From: Adenanthera pavonina
Lineage: Eukaryota > Streptophyta > Magnoliopsida > Fabales > Fabaceae
DNA length: 64,000 nt
Assembly (NCBI GenBank): GCA_026686845.1
Contig: JAIVEN010000014.1
Location: 29,162,001 to 29,226,000, forward strand
Direction: 5' to 3'
Made by a program: the position numbers and the translations under genes. Shown here in pieces: positions 24,038 to 37,630 of the stretch. Position 1 is the stretch's first letter, and every line of letters begins with the position of its first letter. The notes under the pieces were generated by a model. It worked only from the letters and a program-made list of their open reading frames with translations. It was not told the origin of the DNA and did no database searches.

Positions 24038-25032
24038 GTAAACTTCTGTATCAATCTGTTTTAGAATTTCTGACGTTGATTTAATTCTAACTTTAGCATC
24101 GAAATAAGTTTAGTGTAAGTTGTAGGTGCTCCTCATGAGTTTAAATGACAATAGATCTGAAAAATAGAGCAAATCAGAATGGAACAATCAAAAGGTGAAA
24201 GAGACAGCAAGAAATCTGAGTTCTCGATCCATTTGGTTAGTTTTTAAAGTTTAAATTTGCATTTTAGTTGTGTGTTAGACGAATTTCCTTGATAAATTGT
24301 GTTTTTGAACAAGTCAGCATGCTCAACATTCAAATTTAGATGTCCATTAGACGAACTTCAGCTTGGTTTACATTGTAATAGTTCTTGGTGGTCCCTCAAA
24401 ATTCGTCTGTTGGTATTTGAAAGTTTGAATTTTCAACAGTAAAAGTTTTAATGTAATTTTTTTTCCAACATGATGATTATACGAATGTCTATTTCTTAAC
24501 ATACGCATGTTGGAGAACCTTTACAAAGTGCAGAAATTCAAATTTCTGATTCAAAATTCGTCTGTTGAAACATGCTCACAATGTTGAATCTCTAAAAGAT
24601 GAATTTTCATATGTATAATTCGTCTGTTGTTTATTGTTTTAGTTATTACTTGTTGCCTATTATTCAAAATTCGAACTTTGTTGAAATAAAGTTCATCTGT
24701 TCTTCTTGTGCTGCTTGGAACAAGCCTCTGTTAGACAAACTTTCAGAAGAAAATTTGGCTGTCAGTAAGCTTTGCTGAATGGTTTGACTTGTAACAGCTC
24801 GAAGTTTGAATTTTGACCCCTCAAAATTAGTCTATCAGGCGATTACACACGTTAAAACTGACGGTTTTCCTCTGAACAGACACAACCCTATTCATCTCTT
24901 CTGAGTCTGTTCAAATTCTCTCTTCAATGCTCTTAAATTCTAACTGTAAATCTTTATTTCCCATCGTTTAAACTCCTTTTCGCATCCTATAAACTCATTC
25001 TCAGCTTCATTATGAAACATTCATCCACGTAA
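24038..25032 (+). promoter_or_regulatory. S3 pol-to-extra-ORF spacer with motif modules and TATA box
   Basis: Matches the S1 spacer. It carries the same TTCGTCTG/CAGACGAA-type modules (for example near 24348, 24400, 24555, 24620) and TATAAA at 24988-24993, exactly 45 bases before the ATG at 25033, as in S1. Confidence 0.55.
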
Positions 25033-27229
25033 ATGGCAAGAATAAAGAATCCAGAAGTTGGAAAGGAAGAGGCACGACCTAAGAGAACGGTCAAATCCTA
25101 ATATGCCTCAAAGGAGGGTGAAAAATTGAAGAGAAAAGCCGAATCAAGCAAGGCAACTCCCTCCAAATGATAGTAAACAACTCCAAAGGGTGAATTAAAG
25201 AAAAATGGACCTTCTTCACCGAAGAAAACAGAGCCTTCGGTTTCTATTCCTGCTACTGTTGCTATTGCTTCCACTTCCTCCTTTAGTACTAAATCTGGAG
25301 AATACCAACTCACAACAATCTCATTGCGGAGCACTCTTCAGATTCAGGAGGAATACTCGTCCAAGTTTGTGAGCAAAAAGGTAATAAAACCTCATTGTGT
25401 GAACATGGAAGATTTATATTCTCAAACAATTTTGATGCTGGTCTATGGATGCTGAGATATAAGAATCTGTTAGAGATACTGGAGAGGTATGATGATGAAG
25501 TGGTTAAGACATGGTATGCCTCTCTGAAGTACAACAGCAAGAAGAAGAAATAGGAGGTCAATCTGAGATCAAGGACCATTTGGCTCACAGATGAAACTCT
25601 TAATGAAGTATTGGAAATTCCAAGGCAAGATGGCCTTAAGATTGACATCACTGCCTCAGGATATATGGATGAAGCAGAGACTACTGATGAAGAAGGTGGC
25701 CCCTTTCTGAACTACAAGGAGAGCACAATCCTGAACACATTGTTTAGAAGAAAGGAGAATAGGCCATCAATAAACTTGCTGAAGCCCACTGACCTCAGTG
25801 CCCAAGTAAGGATCCTACACTACATAGTGTCTAGTATTATCTTCAACAAATGAGGTAGCTTCAATTTGATCACAAGGGCAGAGGCACATGTAATGGTAGC
25901 AATCATGCATAGGAAGCTTATCAACATGGGACATATTATACTCCAACGCATGATCAAGGCAAGGGAACAGAAGAAGGACTCTACACTCCCCTATGCAGCA
26001 ATCATTTCCAAGATTCTACAATATGCTAGAATTCAACACCTTGAGAAGGGGAAAGGGAAGCCCATTGAGATTTTCAAGGAGGAGGAGCTACAAAGAATGG
26101 GAATTGAAAGAATAGATGGAAGATGGATTGGGAAGGGAGCAGGAAAATCTGAAGATCTCTTCTTTGATAAAGATACCTCTCTACAGCAAGAAGGTACCTC
26201 TGAGGCTCCTGCAAAACCTATTCCTCAACCTTCTCAGCCTGTCCCATCTCCATCTCGGCCTGCACACATTCCATCTACTCCCTTCTCTCGTGCTAAGGCA
26301 ACCAAGATCACTGAGTTGTATGACAGTTTGTCTACACTCATAAGAAGCATCAAGGAAGAGCAAAATGCCAAGTTTGCTTATCTGCAAAATCAGATCCACC
26401 AGTTGGCCAAGAACATGAAAGTGGTTACTGATGCATATGAAGACATTCAGAATGCCATTCTTGCCACATCAGCTCCACCTCAGCTAGGATTCTCTGAGCC
26501 TGCTAAGTCTAAAACTCTTGAGCCTCTAAGACCTTTGAGCTAGCCTCTTTTGAGCATGATGATGCTATAGATGATATTGAGGTTGCTGGTACACTGAGCA
26601 CACCAAGTCCAGGTCCTCCCTTGGACTATGGTATGGAAGAAGAAGGCCCTCAGGATTCAAGCGCTCATGACCCCATTCCAGCAGATGCTCAAGAGTCAAT
26701 CCTATCCCAGCAAGAATCTGAGCAAGTAGAAAGATTAGTGGCAGCCATCTCCACTTCACCATTCATGCAGGCTGCCCTAAATGAAGAAAGAAGCATTGTG
26801 CCTTTTGTTGATTTAGAAGCCATTGCACATAATGCTCTCTTGCAAGCTCAGAGAATAAGGCTTGAAGAAATATTTCCTCCTCTTGCTCCCTCATCTGTTA
26901 TACACTATGGTTTCTCGGAGGAAAGAAGGGCACAATTGGCAGTTACAAGGCAAGAAATTTATGCACTTCTTGAGATTTCTAATGATGAAGATGAAGACAC
27001 AAGTTCTGAAGTTTTTGAGTCCTTGCCAAAGCTCAATCCAAAAATGTCATTTCTCCCTGTGCCTCTTCAAGCTATTCCAGTGTCTCAAATCCCTCCTCCT
27101 GCTGATTTTGTTCACCTTCCCGTTGATGCCAAAAAGGGGGAGAAGAATGAGCAAATTGGAACTGGAAAGTCTGCTGCAGAGCATTCAGGAAAATCCTACA
27201 GCAAGAAGACCAAGTCAAAGAAAAAGTGA
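25033..27229 (+). pseudogene. S3 extra 3' ORF (env-like, Transposase_32-like), decayed
   Basis: ATG at 25033 (MARIKNPEVGKEEARP), collinear with the S1 ORF along its length. Damage: TAA near 25099, TGATAG near 25168, a one-base loss near 25420, TAG near 25551, TGA at 25851, TAG at 26541 followed by a frame change before 26621. The long open stretches 25866-26541 and 26621-27229 show the domain clearly: the end of the conserved block, a charged helix-rich middle, a Pro/Ser-rich linker, and a Lys-rich tail ending SKKTKSKKK. I see no hydrophobic segment. Function unknown. Confidence 0.8.
27131..27145 (+). other. Internal PPT duplicate in S3 extra ORF
   Basis: AAAAAGGGGGAGAAG, same as 8879-8893 in S1; 389 bases before the true tract. 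Confidence 0.75.
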
Positions 27230-27519
27230 TTAGAACTTATGCTTAGGTCCCCTTGTAGTGTTGTTTTGTGTTTTTGTTGTTGTGTACTGTGTTTTTGTAT
27301 TCTGTAATGTTTTGCATTATTGTAAAGTAACATCTAATGAAATGAAAGAATTCCTTGATTGCAATGAACTGTTCTTGTTAGACTTTAAATAAGCTAACAA
27401 ATCTCTTTACTTGATCTACTATATGTGATATCTTTTGAATTATAATGCATATGTTGAGGGGCAGCTTATTAAAGCAAACTCAAGTACTAATCCAGTTTGT
27501 AAGTTGTTTTGTCATCATC

Positions 27520-27533
27520 AAAAAGGGGGAGAA
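27520..27533 (+). other. Polypurine tract of S3
   Basis: AAAAAGGGGGAGAA immediately before the 3' LTR. Confidence 0.9.
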
Positions 27534-29166
27534 TGTTGAATCAAGTGTTTTGATGATTCCAAACCAACCTTCAAGAGCTCGGAGTAAAGATATCAAAAGT
27601 GCACAAAAGGTTTTAAGTGAAAGAATTCTGGAGAAATCAGTGCAAGAATAGATGTAGAAAGTTTAGTAATGTTTTAATTTGAGTAGAAGACTCTGATTTG
27701 GTGAAAAGATGTTTTAAAAACTTAATACTATGTTAATTCATGGAATATTTGAAAAACACCCACCAACAGACGAAGTTTGAAAGGTTTATATTAATCTGCT
27801 GTTTTGAAAATTCGAACTTTGCCTTTGGAAATTCAAATTTCGTATTGAAAATGAACAAGTTTGAAAAGAGACTTCTCTAACAGGCAAATTTTGACTTGAG
27901 AAATTTGAATTTTGATTCGTGTCTGAAAAGAGCTTTCAATGACAGACAAATTCTGGCTTTCAAAAATTTGAATTTCAGATAAAATGCAACTTATGAAAAT
28001 TGAAATTTTTTTTTTAGAACATGTCAAAGTTCATCTGAAAACAAGTTCAAAAAGAGCTTTAAAATTGCTCACTGATAGACGAACTTTGAACTTGAAAATT
28101 CGAATTTCAGAAACAAAGCCTATGAGTTTGTTGTGTTGATATGTTGACATATGAATGACAATATTCATGAATTTGAACTTTAAAGTAAATCTGAAAAGAG
28201 GCCTCTCTGACAGACAAACTTTGGCCTATGGAAATTTGAATTTCAAATTAATGAACTATTGTGTCTCATTGAACCAGCTTCTGACAGACGAATTTTAGGG
28301 TTCCAAAATTTGACTTTTGAAGGCACTGTAGCAAATTGAAATTACTATTCACACTTAACAGAACAACTTTAAATACGAAAATTTATTTGTTCCAACATAG
28401 AATCAATTTCTAAAGATGAAAATTCAAATTTTGCTTCATTAAAGACTGTAACTTTCAATTTCTATGAAATTCATCTGTTCACTAATTGAAATACGAACTT
28501 TGAGTGTCAGAAGCATTAAATGTGGTTCATAAATAGATAGTTTCTCAGAGTAACTGTTGGGTAGCATCTCTAACGGCTAGATCTTGTCTCTAACGTATAG
28601 TTGGGGCAGAAATCTATAAATAGAACTTCATTTGAAGATATGGGAAAGGATTTTACTTTGTAAATACTGAAACTCTGCCAAATCATCTACCGAAAGTCTC
28701 CTACTCTCACTTACTTCAATATTTGTACTTTAACTTTCAAATACACTCTGATTAAGAGAGTTTACTCATTGTAAACAATCTTATCTTCATCTAGAAGAAA
28801 GATTTTCTTGTGAGGAGATATCACAAGGGATTGGGAAAGCACTCAGTGAGAGTTCAAAGAGTGAAAGTGTGAGTTCTAGAAACTGAGCATCATCTTTGTA
28901 CTGAGGCATTTGCAAGAAGCCCACTGAATTCTTGCATAATAGTGGAAAATCTCAAGTGGTGACTTGGGGACTAGACGTAGGTCAAGTTGAGAGACTGAAC
29001 CAAGATAAATATCTGAGTCTTCTCTTCCCTACTACTACTTTTACTGTTTATTAATTTAAACTCTGTTTTACCATCACTCTTTGCTTTCTTCACTTTCTTG
29101 ACGTTTCACAACAAAATTTTTAATCTTCCCAATTCACTCCCTCTTGCGAAGCCAGCTTATCCAACA
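27534..29166 (+). repeat. 3' LTR of S3
   Basis: 1633 bases from TGTTGAATCAAG to CCAACA (end slightly changed), then TACAG duplication. It carries the small internal deletion noted for S3. Confidence 0.95.
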
Positions 29167-29706
29167 TACAGGACTATTCTAATTTTATTTTCATATTTCC
29201 CTAATCATCCTGTCCCAAATGATATCTATGTATGGCCCATATTCTATCCCGGTTACCTTTTAATCATCGGTGGGGCCTACAGTTTACTTTATCGGTTCAT
29301 TGTTACTTTTGGACACTCGGCACTGATTATTTCTTTATTCTTGAACATTAACCCTCAGTGCCATATACCATTTGACTTCTCTTGTCGAGGGCTTCGTTTT
29401 GACTATAATTTTACATATTTGCAAAATTATCCCTGACCCGGGGTTAAATTATAATTTTTGAAACGTTCGAGTCAATAGGTGTAATTTTCCCCATGGGCTT
29501 TTCTCATCTCTTCCCACGTATTTTAATAAAATTAGGGACATAGATGTCATTTGTATAATTATCTAGGGGCAAAAAACATAATTTCTCATTTTTCTGTCCG
29601 ATCGGGAAAAATAACCTTTTTGCTGGTTTTTACATAAAATAGTGTCTACCCATTTTTGTAAATTTATAATATATTTCTAGATATTTAGCTTTCTTAGGAT
29701 GTTACA
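29167..29706 (-). repeat. Ty3-gypsy LTR D, proximal part (minus)
   Basis: On the minus strand the LTR starts TGTAACATCCTAAG at 29706, matching the start of LTR C (45972). S3 entered 540 bases from this end. The remaining part is at 16590-17407. Confidence 0.9.
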
Positions 29707-29943
29707 CAGCCCTACTAAAGTAAACAATTGCATCTCTAGGAGAAGAAGTTAATCAGCCTATGAGTTATGATAAGAGTAGGCTAGCATAATTATTTAGAGA
29801 GAATGTCAGTTCCTCCCAACTAAACCAATGGCTCCAAATTCAAATGATTGATAGCATAATTATTTAGAGAGAATGTCAGTTCCTCCTAACTAAACCAATG
29901 ACTCCAAATTCAAATGATTGATAGAGTGGTTTTAAGGAATACA
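29707..29943. other. Short unassigned DNA between gypsy LTRs D and B
   Basis: 237 bases with no recognised coding or transposon feature except the 70-base tandem duplication annotated separately. It may be a remnant of older flanking DNA. Confidence 0.5.
29782..29921. repeat. 70-base tandem duplication
   Basis: Units 29782-29851 and 29852-29921 start TAGCATAATTATTTAGAG and differ at two positions (both transitions). No match elsewhere in the window. Confidence 0.9.
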
Positions 29944-31696
29944 TGTAATATCCTATATTTTACTATATATTAAATAATGTAAAATGATAAAATAAAGGAT
30001 AATTGAAAATGTGCCTAAAATCTCCACAAATAGAAACACAGAAAGGGGCAGAAAAAAGCAAAAACGACAATTTTTCATATTAGAATTGAGAAGGAGAAAT
30101 TACAATTTCATCAAGAAAGAAAAATTCTTTGTGAAATTATCCATAAAAGTATGGATTAATGTGATTTTTGGCCCTAGGAATAAAATTGTTTGCAATCTAG
30201 TTCATAGGAGGAGAGAAATAAATGGGTAGTCGAGTGAAAATAAGTTTTGGGAAAAATTACAACTAATGACTTGAAAGTTTTAAAAATTATAAATTTACTC
30301 GGGTCAAGGGTATTTTTGTAAATATGTAAAATTATAGTCAAAATGAAGATCTTGATGAGTCTAGCCCAATAAAATATTGCATGAAAGTTTGTTAGATCAA
30401 AATGATATTATTTTGGGCATTAAGGCTACTAGGACAATTCATATTGATTAAAAATTATTTTAGACTGTAAAAAAAGCCATGCAGCATCTATGATAGTCAA
30501 TGGACCCTACCCAAATATATATTTGGTCAAGATAATGATGTTATTCAAAAAGTAATTTTTTTGATAATCCTGTACTAATATATTGACAATTTTTGCAAAA
30601 AATATTTAATTAGTAAAGGTAAATTTAATTGGTAAAAGGTATTTTGGTTAAAAAAAACTTGTGAAGCAATTTTTGGACAAAAAAGAAGGTGAAACACGTC
30701 TGAACAGACCTTGGGATATATTGCGAATTATGTCTAAAAGCTTTAACAAAAAGTAGCCAACGATTAGTTAAAAAATATACTATGATTAAATTTTATTACA
30801 TATCTTCCCTAAATTGCTTTAGATTTGGTCATCTCTTCCAGCCCCAACACATGTCTAAAATATCACTTTGAGCGAGAGAAAAACACGAAGAAGCAAGGAG
30901 AGAATAGGAGAAGACAAAGTGAAAAGTTGGTTCTCAAATTTCAAAGCTAATATTCTTTGGTCATTTTCTTGTGTTTCCAAGTATTTGGGAGAGTTATTAT
31001 GGAGTATTTCTTTCTATTTCTCCACTGAAATTTTTGACCTATAGATAGAGAAAAAGAGAGGGAAAATTGAGCCTTAAGAAACCAAACTATGAAAAGCCAT
31101 AGAAATTTTTTTATGATGCAAGAATATGTCATTAGATTGCAAGTTGGTTGAGTAATTATTTTTCTATAATTTTTGTGAATTTTGGCTGAATTAGGGTTTC
31201 ATATAGAAAGTAAATTTCATGATTTGGACCAAAAAAATGGATTCATTAGGTCCAAAATAGGTAGGAATAGGTGTGTTGTACAAAAAATGCCTAAAGAATC
31301 ACAAAGTGAGATTTTTGGTTCAAGTATTCTACTTTGTGAAGGAGACTATGTAATCAGTGGATGATGACCATGTTTTATGATGTTGTAGGGTTCCAAGAAG
31401 TGTTTAAAGACTAAAAGAAGTGTCCACCAAGTTTAGAGAACCTTAAAAAACAAAAAGACAGTTAACTTGCCAATACATGCCAATCTATTGTCCTTGTTGT
31501 TGCTTTGCTTATATGATATGTTTAATGATTGAAGTGATATCTTGTGATCAATTGTTGTTGTTGGCTGTTTTTTTATCGGAGGGTAATGTGACCCTGGAAA
31601 TGTCCAAATTACAAGGGGAGATGCTGCCCAAATTATTATAAAATATTTGTGCACAAATGATTTTGATTGAATATTTGATGTTTCCTTGATGATCTA
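29944..31696 (+). repeat. Ty3-gypsy solo LTR B, first part
   Basis: Starts TGTAATATCC. It is preceded by ATACA (29939-29943). The second part ends GGTTTTACA at 45954 followed by ATACG, a TSD with one change. Without the CACTA insertion the LTR is 2570 bases. No internal domain flanks it, hence a solo LTR. Confidence 0.85.
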
Positions 31697-31710
31697 CACT
31701 ACTACAAAAT
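31697..31710 (+). repeat. CACTA left terminal inverted repeat
   Basis: CACTACTACAAAAT, the classic CACTA terminus. Confidence 0.92.
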
Positions 31711-31724
31711 TGGAAATTGTTGGC

Positions 31725-32100
31725 GCATTTATATAGGCAGTTATTTGCAAAAATGCAAAGAAATGTCAGAAGGGAGATTTTTGTAGGCAGTTGTTTAAAT
31801 AACCGTCTACAAATATGTTAATAATTTAAAACTAAAAAAAATAAAAATAAATGGAGTAAATAACGAAGGCAGTTATTTAAAAAAACCACCTACGTTTCTT
31901 TTTTTAAAAAATATTAAAATACGTAGCCGGTTGTTTTAAATAACCGCCTACATTTATTTTAAATATAATTTGTTTAATTTTAATTTTAAATAAAACGTTG
32001 GCGGTTAGTTTAAATAACCGCCTTAGTTTTATTTAATATTAAAAAAAATACAAATATAAACCTAGGCGGTTATTTTAAATAACGGCCTACGTTTCTCTTA
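31725..32100. repeat. CACTA left subterminal palindrome array
   Basis: About six units with core GGCGGTTA...TAACCGCC spaced by AT-rich DNA (for example near 31735, 31785, 31870, 31925, 32000, 32065). In En/Spm the TNPA protein binds subterminal repeats; the same role is inferred here. Confidence 0.8.
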
Positions 32101-35100
32101 ACCTAATCTATTTCTCGAGTGCGGCCGCGTACTTCAGAAACAATCTTTTGGTCGTGTACTTCAGAAACAAATATTCTCACTTGCCGTCACTCCACAAGTC
32201 TCTAGCTCCTATCTAATCTCAACCTCCACGCCGGCCAGTTGTTCTTCCCACTGGTCTCCACCTTCAGCATCTCTCTAGCTCACACTTCATCGGTCCAGTC
32301 TCTCTTCACCTCTGTGACATCTCTGCTGGAAAGCAGTAAGCTTTGTTCCTCCCCAATCTAGTGTCGTCTCACTTCTGAAGCAAACATTCCTTCTTCAATC
32401 AAATTCAAAGACACCTAGATTCAGACTACATTTTGCTCTTGTACCCATACTAGAGGCAGGTATAGTTAATTACTTTGTTGTCTTATTGTTATTTAGATCT
32501 GATAAGTTCAGTGATAATGAATTAACTGTAGTCACAATTTACTGAGTTATCTCGGTGAGAAGATATGAGAAGCTTTGGTAGAAGGACAATAAGCCTTTGG
32601 TACTCAACGGGAGGGAACCATGAATGTGTATAGGTATGTTCTTCTTTATTTTCATACTTTATATATATATATATTTTAGTATATTATGCATAGTAGCTTG
32701 ATGATGTAGGACTTGAAATAAGGGTTGTCTTGAAGATTGTATACAAGTTTTAAAATTTGATGAAAGTATAAGGTAATAATTGTTAACCCTATAAAAAGAA
32801 GTAAATGGAAACTAAGAAACACTTAAGAAAGTTGCAAAGCGGAATCTCCTGGTAAATATTATATCTTTAGAGTTAGGTTTTTACATAATCTAATAAAATT
32901 ATATTAATCTCGCTTAATGAGATAAGACTATTGTTGTTGTTAATATATATGGGGGGAAAAGTGATACAAAATAATAACTATATGCAAAATTCACATTTTA
33001 TCTTTGTGGACATTTTTTTATATATTTTTTAAATATATTATATACATTCATTTGTGTAAATTTAAATTGTTTGAATTAGTGAGAATTATAGCAGTACAAC
33101 TTAATAATATTCAACACTTCATTGTCCAATGACAAGAGGCCACGTCCTTTCTTTCTGTTTGTACTTTTTTGAATGGCATGGATTATGTCTATTACTATAT
33201 GTATTAGCATAATAAATCATGGTCAAATGGTCTGTCTAGGGTTCATGGTCTGTATGATTGATTAGATTTTGCACAATAGGTTTGTTCCTCTATTAGGTTA
33301 CAAGAATCATCCCCACACTTTTTTGTGTGGATTTTGAATTGTTGACTTAGCTAGCTTTTTTAAGTGACTTAATTGCAAGCAAAAGCACTAGACTTGTAGA
33401 CTTGTCAACAAAAGCACCTTATATATAATTCCATGATGACTTTTCATGGAAATTTAAATCCTGCCTTTTAGAAAATCACTATTAATAAGAAATTAGATTT
33501 TTGGTCTCTAATCTTTGTGCTTTTTTGCTGTCAATTGTTACTTCCATGGTGCATTGTCTCTTACAGAAATTTTCACTAGCACAAATACATCCCCTATATA
33601 ATTCTATTTATTCCTATTATTTTCTCCTGTCTTTTATGATAAGGTACTAAAATATGTCCCTCTTTCCCCTAATTTCAGGATGAGAAAAATTTGATTTGGC
33701 ATTCAGGACAGCAGGAAAAACACTTGCGGTTGAGTGCAGTCACAAAAAATATTCAACGATAGGGAAATGCATGAAACAAAAATTAATGCCTTTTCACTCA
33801 TTTCACTGTCCACATGAGTCTAAAAAAAAGAACTAACTTGTTTTAGTCTAATAAATTGCTCCCTATTTTCAGATAAAGTCCCAAAAGCTAAGTCAAATTG
33901 GGAAGGAGTGCCATTCATTTTCTCTAATTTATGCAAATGGTGAACGCTCACTTGATCTGGTAATATGTGTTTTTGCTTTATTCATATGCATTTCATGCTT
34001 TTTAAAAATTCTAATTCTAGTTTCAATTCTTGTCAAATTTATCGCTTTTTGACTAGATATGCAAGGACAAAGCATAGGCCACTTCTTGGTTTTTGGCCTT
34101 GAAAGCTGTAATTTCATAAATATGTTGCATTACTTTCTCCCTAGAGTTCTTATTTCTTTCCTTTCATGTCCTTTGAAAAAGCTTATACTTGAAAGTAAAG
34201 TCTTAGATATTTTCCTGTGATTACCTCTAACTTTGTTCTTTTTATGTTTTATTCTAGCTATTAATGAAAAAAACTGATTGATCTTTCCTTCATGACATTA
34301 TCATTATTGTTCAAATGATTGAATTAGGGTTCAGACCACACGTTAAATTATTGCTATACGTTAATTACATACTATGATAATCAAGGTTTCTCAAGTGATT
34401 TTGATAAAAAAATATTATTTTATTTTTCTAAAACCCAATTAGTAAGAGAGAATTGAGAGACTACCAAACTAAATCTCATGCAGATGAATAAGATAGGATT
34501 TTTTACACATTACATAGAGTGTGGATTCTTTTATTGATAGGAGGCTATAATGTTGGTTCTGAATCTCTTTTTTGAATAATTTGAAGATTATGAGTTACTG
34601 TGGTTTCTTGTGCACTTTTTTTCATTAATATTCTCATATTGTTTACTTAATCATTGTGCATGTTGATTTTACTAGGTTGTTCGCTAGAATTGTTGATTCT
34701 TTAGTGTCTCTCCTATCTAGAAAGTGGTGCTGATTGAGATACAGAGATCAATGAGTAGGTAAGCTATCATCTTGGGCTTTTTTTCATCATGGGGAGAATT
34801 ATGCAGCTTCTCATTTCAAGACTTTTGTAGTTTTTTTTCTTTAAACATGCCTTAAACATGTCAATCCATAAATCCAAAAGAAATTACTTAGTTGTGTTTG
34901 GTCATATTGTAAAATTATTGGTGTGATGCCTACAACTAATTTCTTTGAGTGTTTATTAGGCCAAGCCTATATCTTTGAAAGAAATCTGGTGTTTATTGTG
35001 CCAAGGAGAATAAATCTGTCATATCTTCAAATTATTCACAGGTATTGATTTTAACTTTTGATCTTTATATCAATTATGTTCACTCAAGAGTTATTATATA

Positions 35101-35775
35101 GATCAGTACCATGTTATAGTGGGGTCTGCTTGAATTTATTGTGCACAATAGGTTTTGTACATGTGACCATGATGAACTCTATTTGAATTTATAACTAGTG
35201 GTGTACATGTTAGATATACTGTAAAAAAATTGAATTACTCCTACCTAACCATAGTTACATGAAACTAGCCTATAGCTTAGTTTATTTATCAAACATGTTA
35301 GCTCTTTGCTTGTAATGTGTTTATGACTTAGTAATGCTGTAAAATTTTGTGAATTATGGATGCAAGTTAATAATAGAGGAAGCATAACCACAAAAAAGAT
35401 TTCAATATTCAATGAATAGCTCTTTGGTTGTAATGTGTTTGTTTGGTGGATCAAAGTAATCTTCTCCTAGCCTTTTTGTTTCTATAGTTTATTTGGAACT
35501 TCATTTATAACATATATCTTGTCGTATTGGTTATGGAAATCTGTAATTCTAGATGAATTTATATTCTGTCTATGCATTGACTTCCTTTATCTGTAGCATT
35601 TTTTTTTATTTCTATATTATTCTGGTTATGATTATATAGCTTAGGCTGTTTGGGATTGGTTGAAAAATGGTCATACTTATAACTGAGAAGTCTAACTTTC
35701 TTATGAGATGTTATTGTAGAATTATTACACCCTCAACTTGTGAAGGAGGCTCTGCCATAATTGATACACATCTTA
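32101..35775 (+). other. CACTA 5' leader region, non-coding
   Basis: No significant ORF. A C/T-rich stretch at 32160-32460 followed by CAGGTATAG (near 32459) looks like a leader exon and donor. Another exon-like piece at about 34676-34758 ends GTAGGTAAGC. Probably 5' UTR exons and introns of the transposase transcript. A short direct repeat GTACTTCAGAAACAA occurs at 32129 and 32155. Confidence 0.45.
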
Positions 35776-37630
35776 TGTTAGCAAGGCTGACTTCCCAAGA
35801 GGGGGGTGAATTAGGAAGATTGCAATTTTTCTGCACAAAGTGAAATGGGTGAAGATAGCACAGTGTAATGGAAGCAATGTATAAAACAGAGCAAGCTGGA
35901 AAGTAAAGATAAGGAGAGGAAGACTCAGTAATTTATCCTGGTTCAATTTATCCACTTGACCTACGTCCAGTCCCCAAGACAACTCTTGAGATTTTTCACT
36001 ATACAGCAAGAATTCAATGGGCTTCTTGCTAATGCCACAGTACAACAAGTATGCTCTATTTCTGGAGCTTTCTCAATCTCTCTAAGCACTTCTACAATGT
36101 GCTTCCCAATCCCCTTGTGATTTTCCCTCACAAGTAAATCTATCTTCCAGGTGAAGAGTAGATTGTTTACAAAGATATAACTCTCTTGAATAGAGTAGAT
36201 ATGAAGGTTAAAGTACAGATATTGAAGTTGAGAGGTTAAAAGCTTTTGAGAAGAAGATTTGGCAGAAATTCGGTATATACAAGTTTTATTTTCTACCCAC
36301 AACTTCAAATGGTGTTATATTTATAGATTTAGGTCTCAAATGTCCATTAGGGACAAAATCTATCCGTTGGGGAAGCTATCCAATGGTTACTCTAAAAAAC
36401 TATCCGTTTACCAACCGTATTTAATGTTTCTGACATACTAAAATTCGAATTTTGGTTGGTCAACAGACGAATTTCAAAGGAACCGAAGGTTAAATCTTCC
36501 AACGTTGAAATGCCGAAGTTCATCTGTTCATGAAGTGAAATTTGAATTTTGAAACTCAGAAAATGTTTTCATGTTGTGACATATGAATTTTCAAGAAGAA
36601 AGTTTTTCGGTTAAGTGTGAACAGTGTTTTCAATTTTCTATAGTGCCTTCAAAATTCGAATTTTGGAAGCCCAAAATTCATTTGTCTATAGAACGTTCAA
36701 GGAGGCACAGTAGTTCACTTTCTTCGAAATTCAAATTTTGAAGGAGTGAAATTCGTTTGTCAGAGAGATTCTTCTCAAACTAACTTCAACATTCGAAGTT
36801 ACAAAACTCTGTCATTCGTATGTCAACCTTTCATTCCAACAGACTCACAACCTTAGCTTCTGAAATTCGAATTTTAATATTCAAAGTTCGTCTGACAAAA
36901 AGCAGTTTTGAAACTTAAATTATTCTTGATCTCAGATGAACTTTAACATTATTTCAGATGAATTTCTTTCATTTTCATAAGTTGTGTTTTGTCTGAAATT
37001 CGAATTTTGAAGACTCAAAGTTCGTCTGTTTCAAAGAAGCTTCTTTCAGACTTATATGAAAATTCAAATGTTGGAAAGCCAAAGTTCGTCTGTCAGATAG
37101 TATTTTTGAAACTCAATTTCATCTTGATTTCAGATGAACTTTAACATTATTTTAGACGAATTTCTTTGGTTTTCTCAAACTGCATTTTATTTGAAATTCA
37201 AATTTTGAGGATCTAAAGTTCATCTGTCACTAAAAGGCTTCTTTCAGACTTGGATGAAAATTTGAATTTTGGGGAAGAAAATTCATCTGACAGAAGGACA
37301 TCTCTTCAGACTTGTTCAGTTTTAGCTCGAAATTCGAATTTCCAAAGGCAAAGTTCGAATTTCCAACATGCCAGTTCAATATAAACTTTTCAGACTTCAT
37401 CTGTTGTTGGGTATCAAATATTTCATAATCTAACATAAAATCAGGTTTTAAAACGTTTTTCCACCAAATCAAAATCTTTTACTCTCTCATAACTAAAGCT
37501 AAAGATCCTACAGTAGATCTAGCAGCAATTACTTAGAAATCCTGCACTTGAAACACTTTGAGCTCCTTTGATATCTTCAATCCAAGCTCTTGTATGCTGG
37601 TTTTGAATCATCAAAACTCTTGATTCAACA
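35776..37630 (-). mobile_element. SIRE solo LTR S4 (minus)
   Basis: Reverse complement of the S5-type LTR: 1855 bases, starting TGTTGAATCAAG at 37630 and ending TTGCTAACA at 35776. Flanks TCTTA (35771-35775) and TCTCA (37631-37635) form a TSD with one change. It separates the transposase leader from its ATG by about 1.86 kb. Confidence 0.93.

Larger units (their letters stand above)
17408..29166 (+). mobile_element. Complete SIRE/Maximus retrotransposon S3, 11.76 kb
   Basis: Full structure: LTR 17408-19051, primer site 19054-19065, gag from 19106, intron-like segment 20225-20914, pol to 24037, spacer, extra ORF 25033-27229, PPT 27520-27533, LTR 27534-29166, TSD TACAG on both sides. It is inserted in minus-strand gypsy LTR D. 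All ORFs are decayed. The first 210 aligned LTR bases show about seven differences, similar to S1. The 3' LTR lacks about 27 bases present in the 5' LTR near 18297. Confidence 0.97.

Noticed and set aside
32114..32128. CTCGAGTGCGGCCGC, which looks like a cloning-vector polylinker (XhoI-NotI)
   Set aside because: Only 15 bases match what I recall of expression-vector polylinkers; flanks are ordinary CACTA leader DNA and the nearby GTACTTCAGAAACAA repeat runs across it. Chance or natural GC patch is likelier than contamination; a read check would settle it.
35776..37630. CACTA-encoded gene in the minus-strand open frames here
   Set aside because: All belong to the SIRE solo LTR S4, which has no coding sequence.
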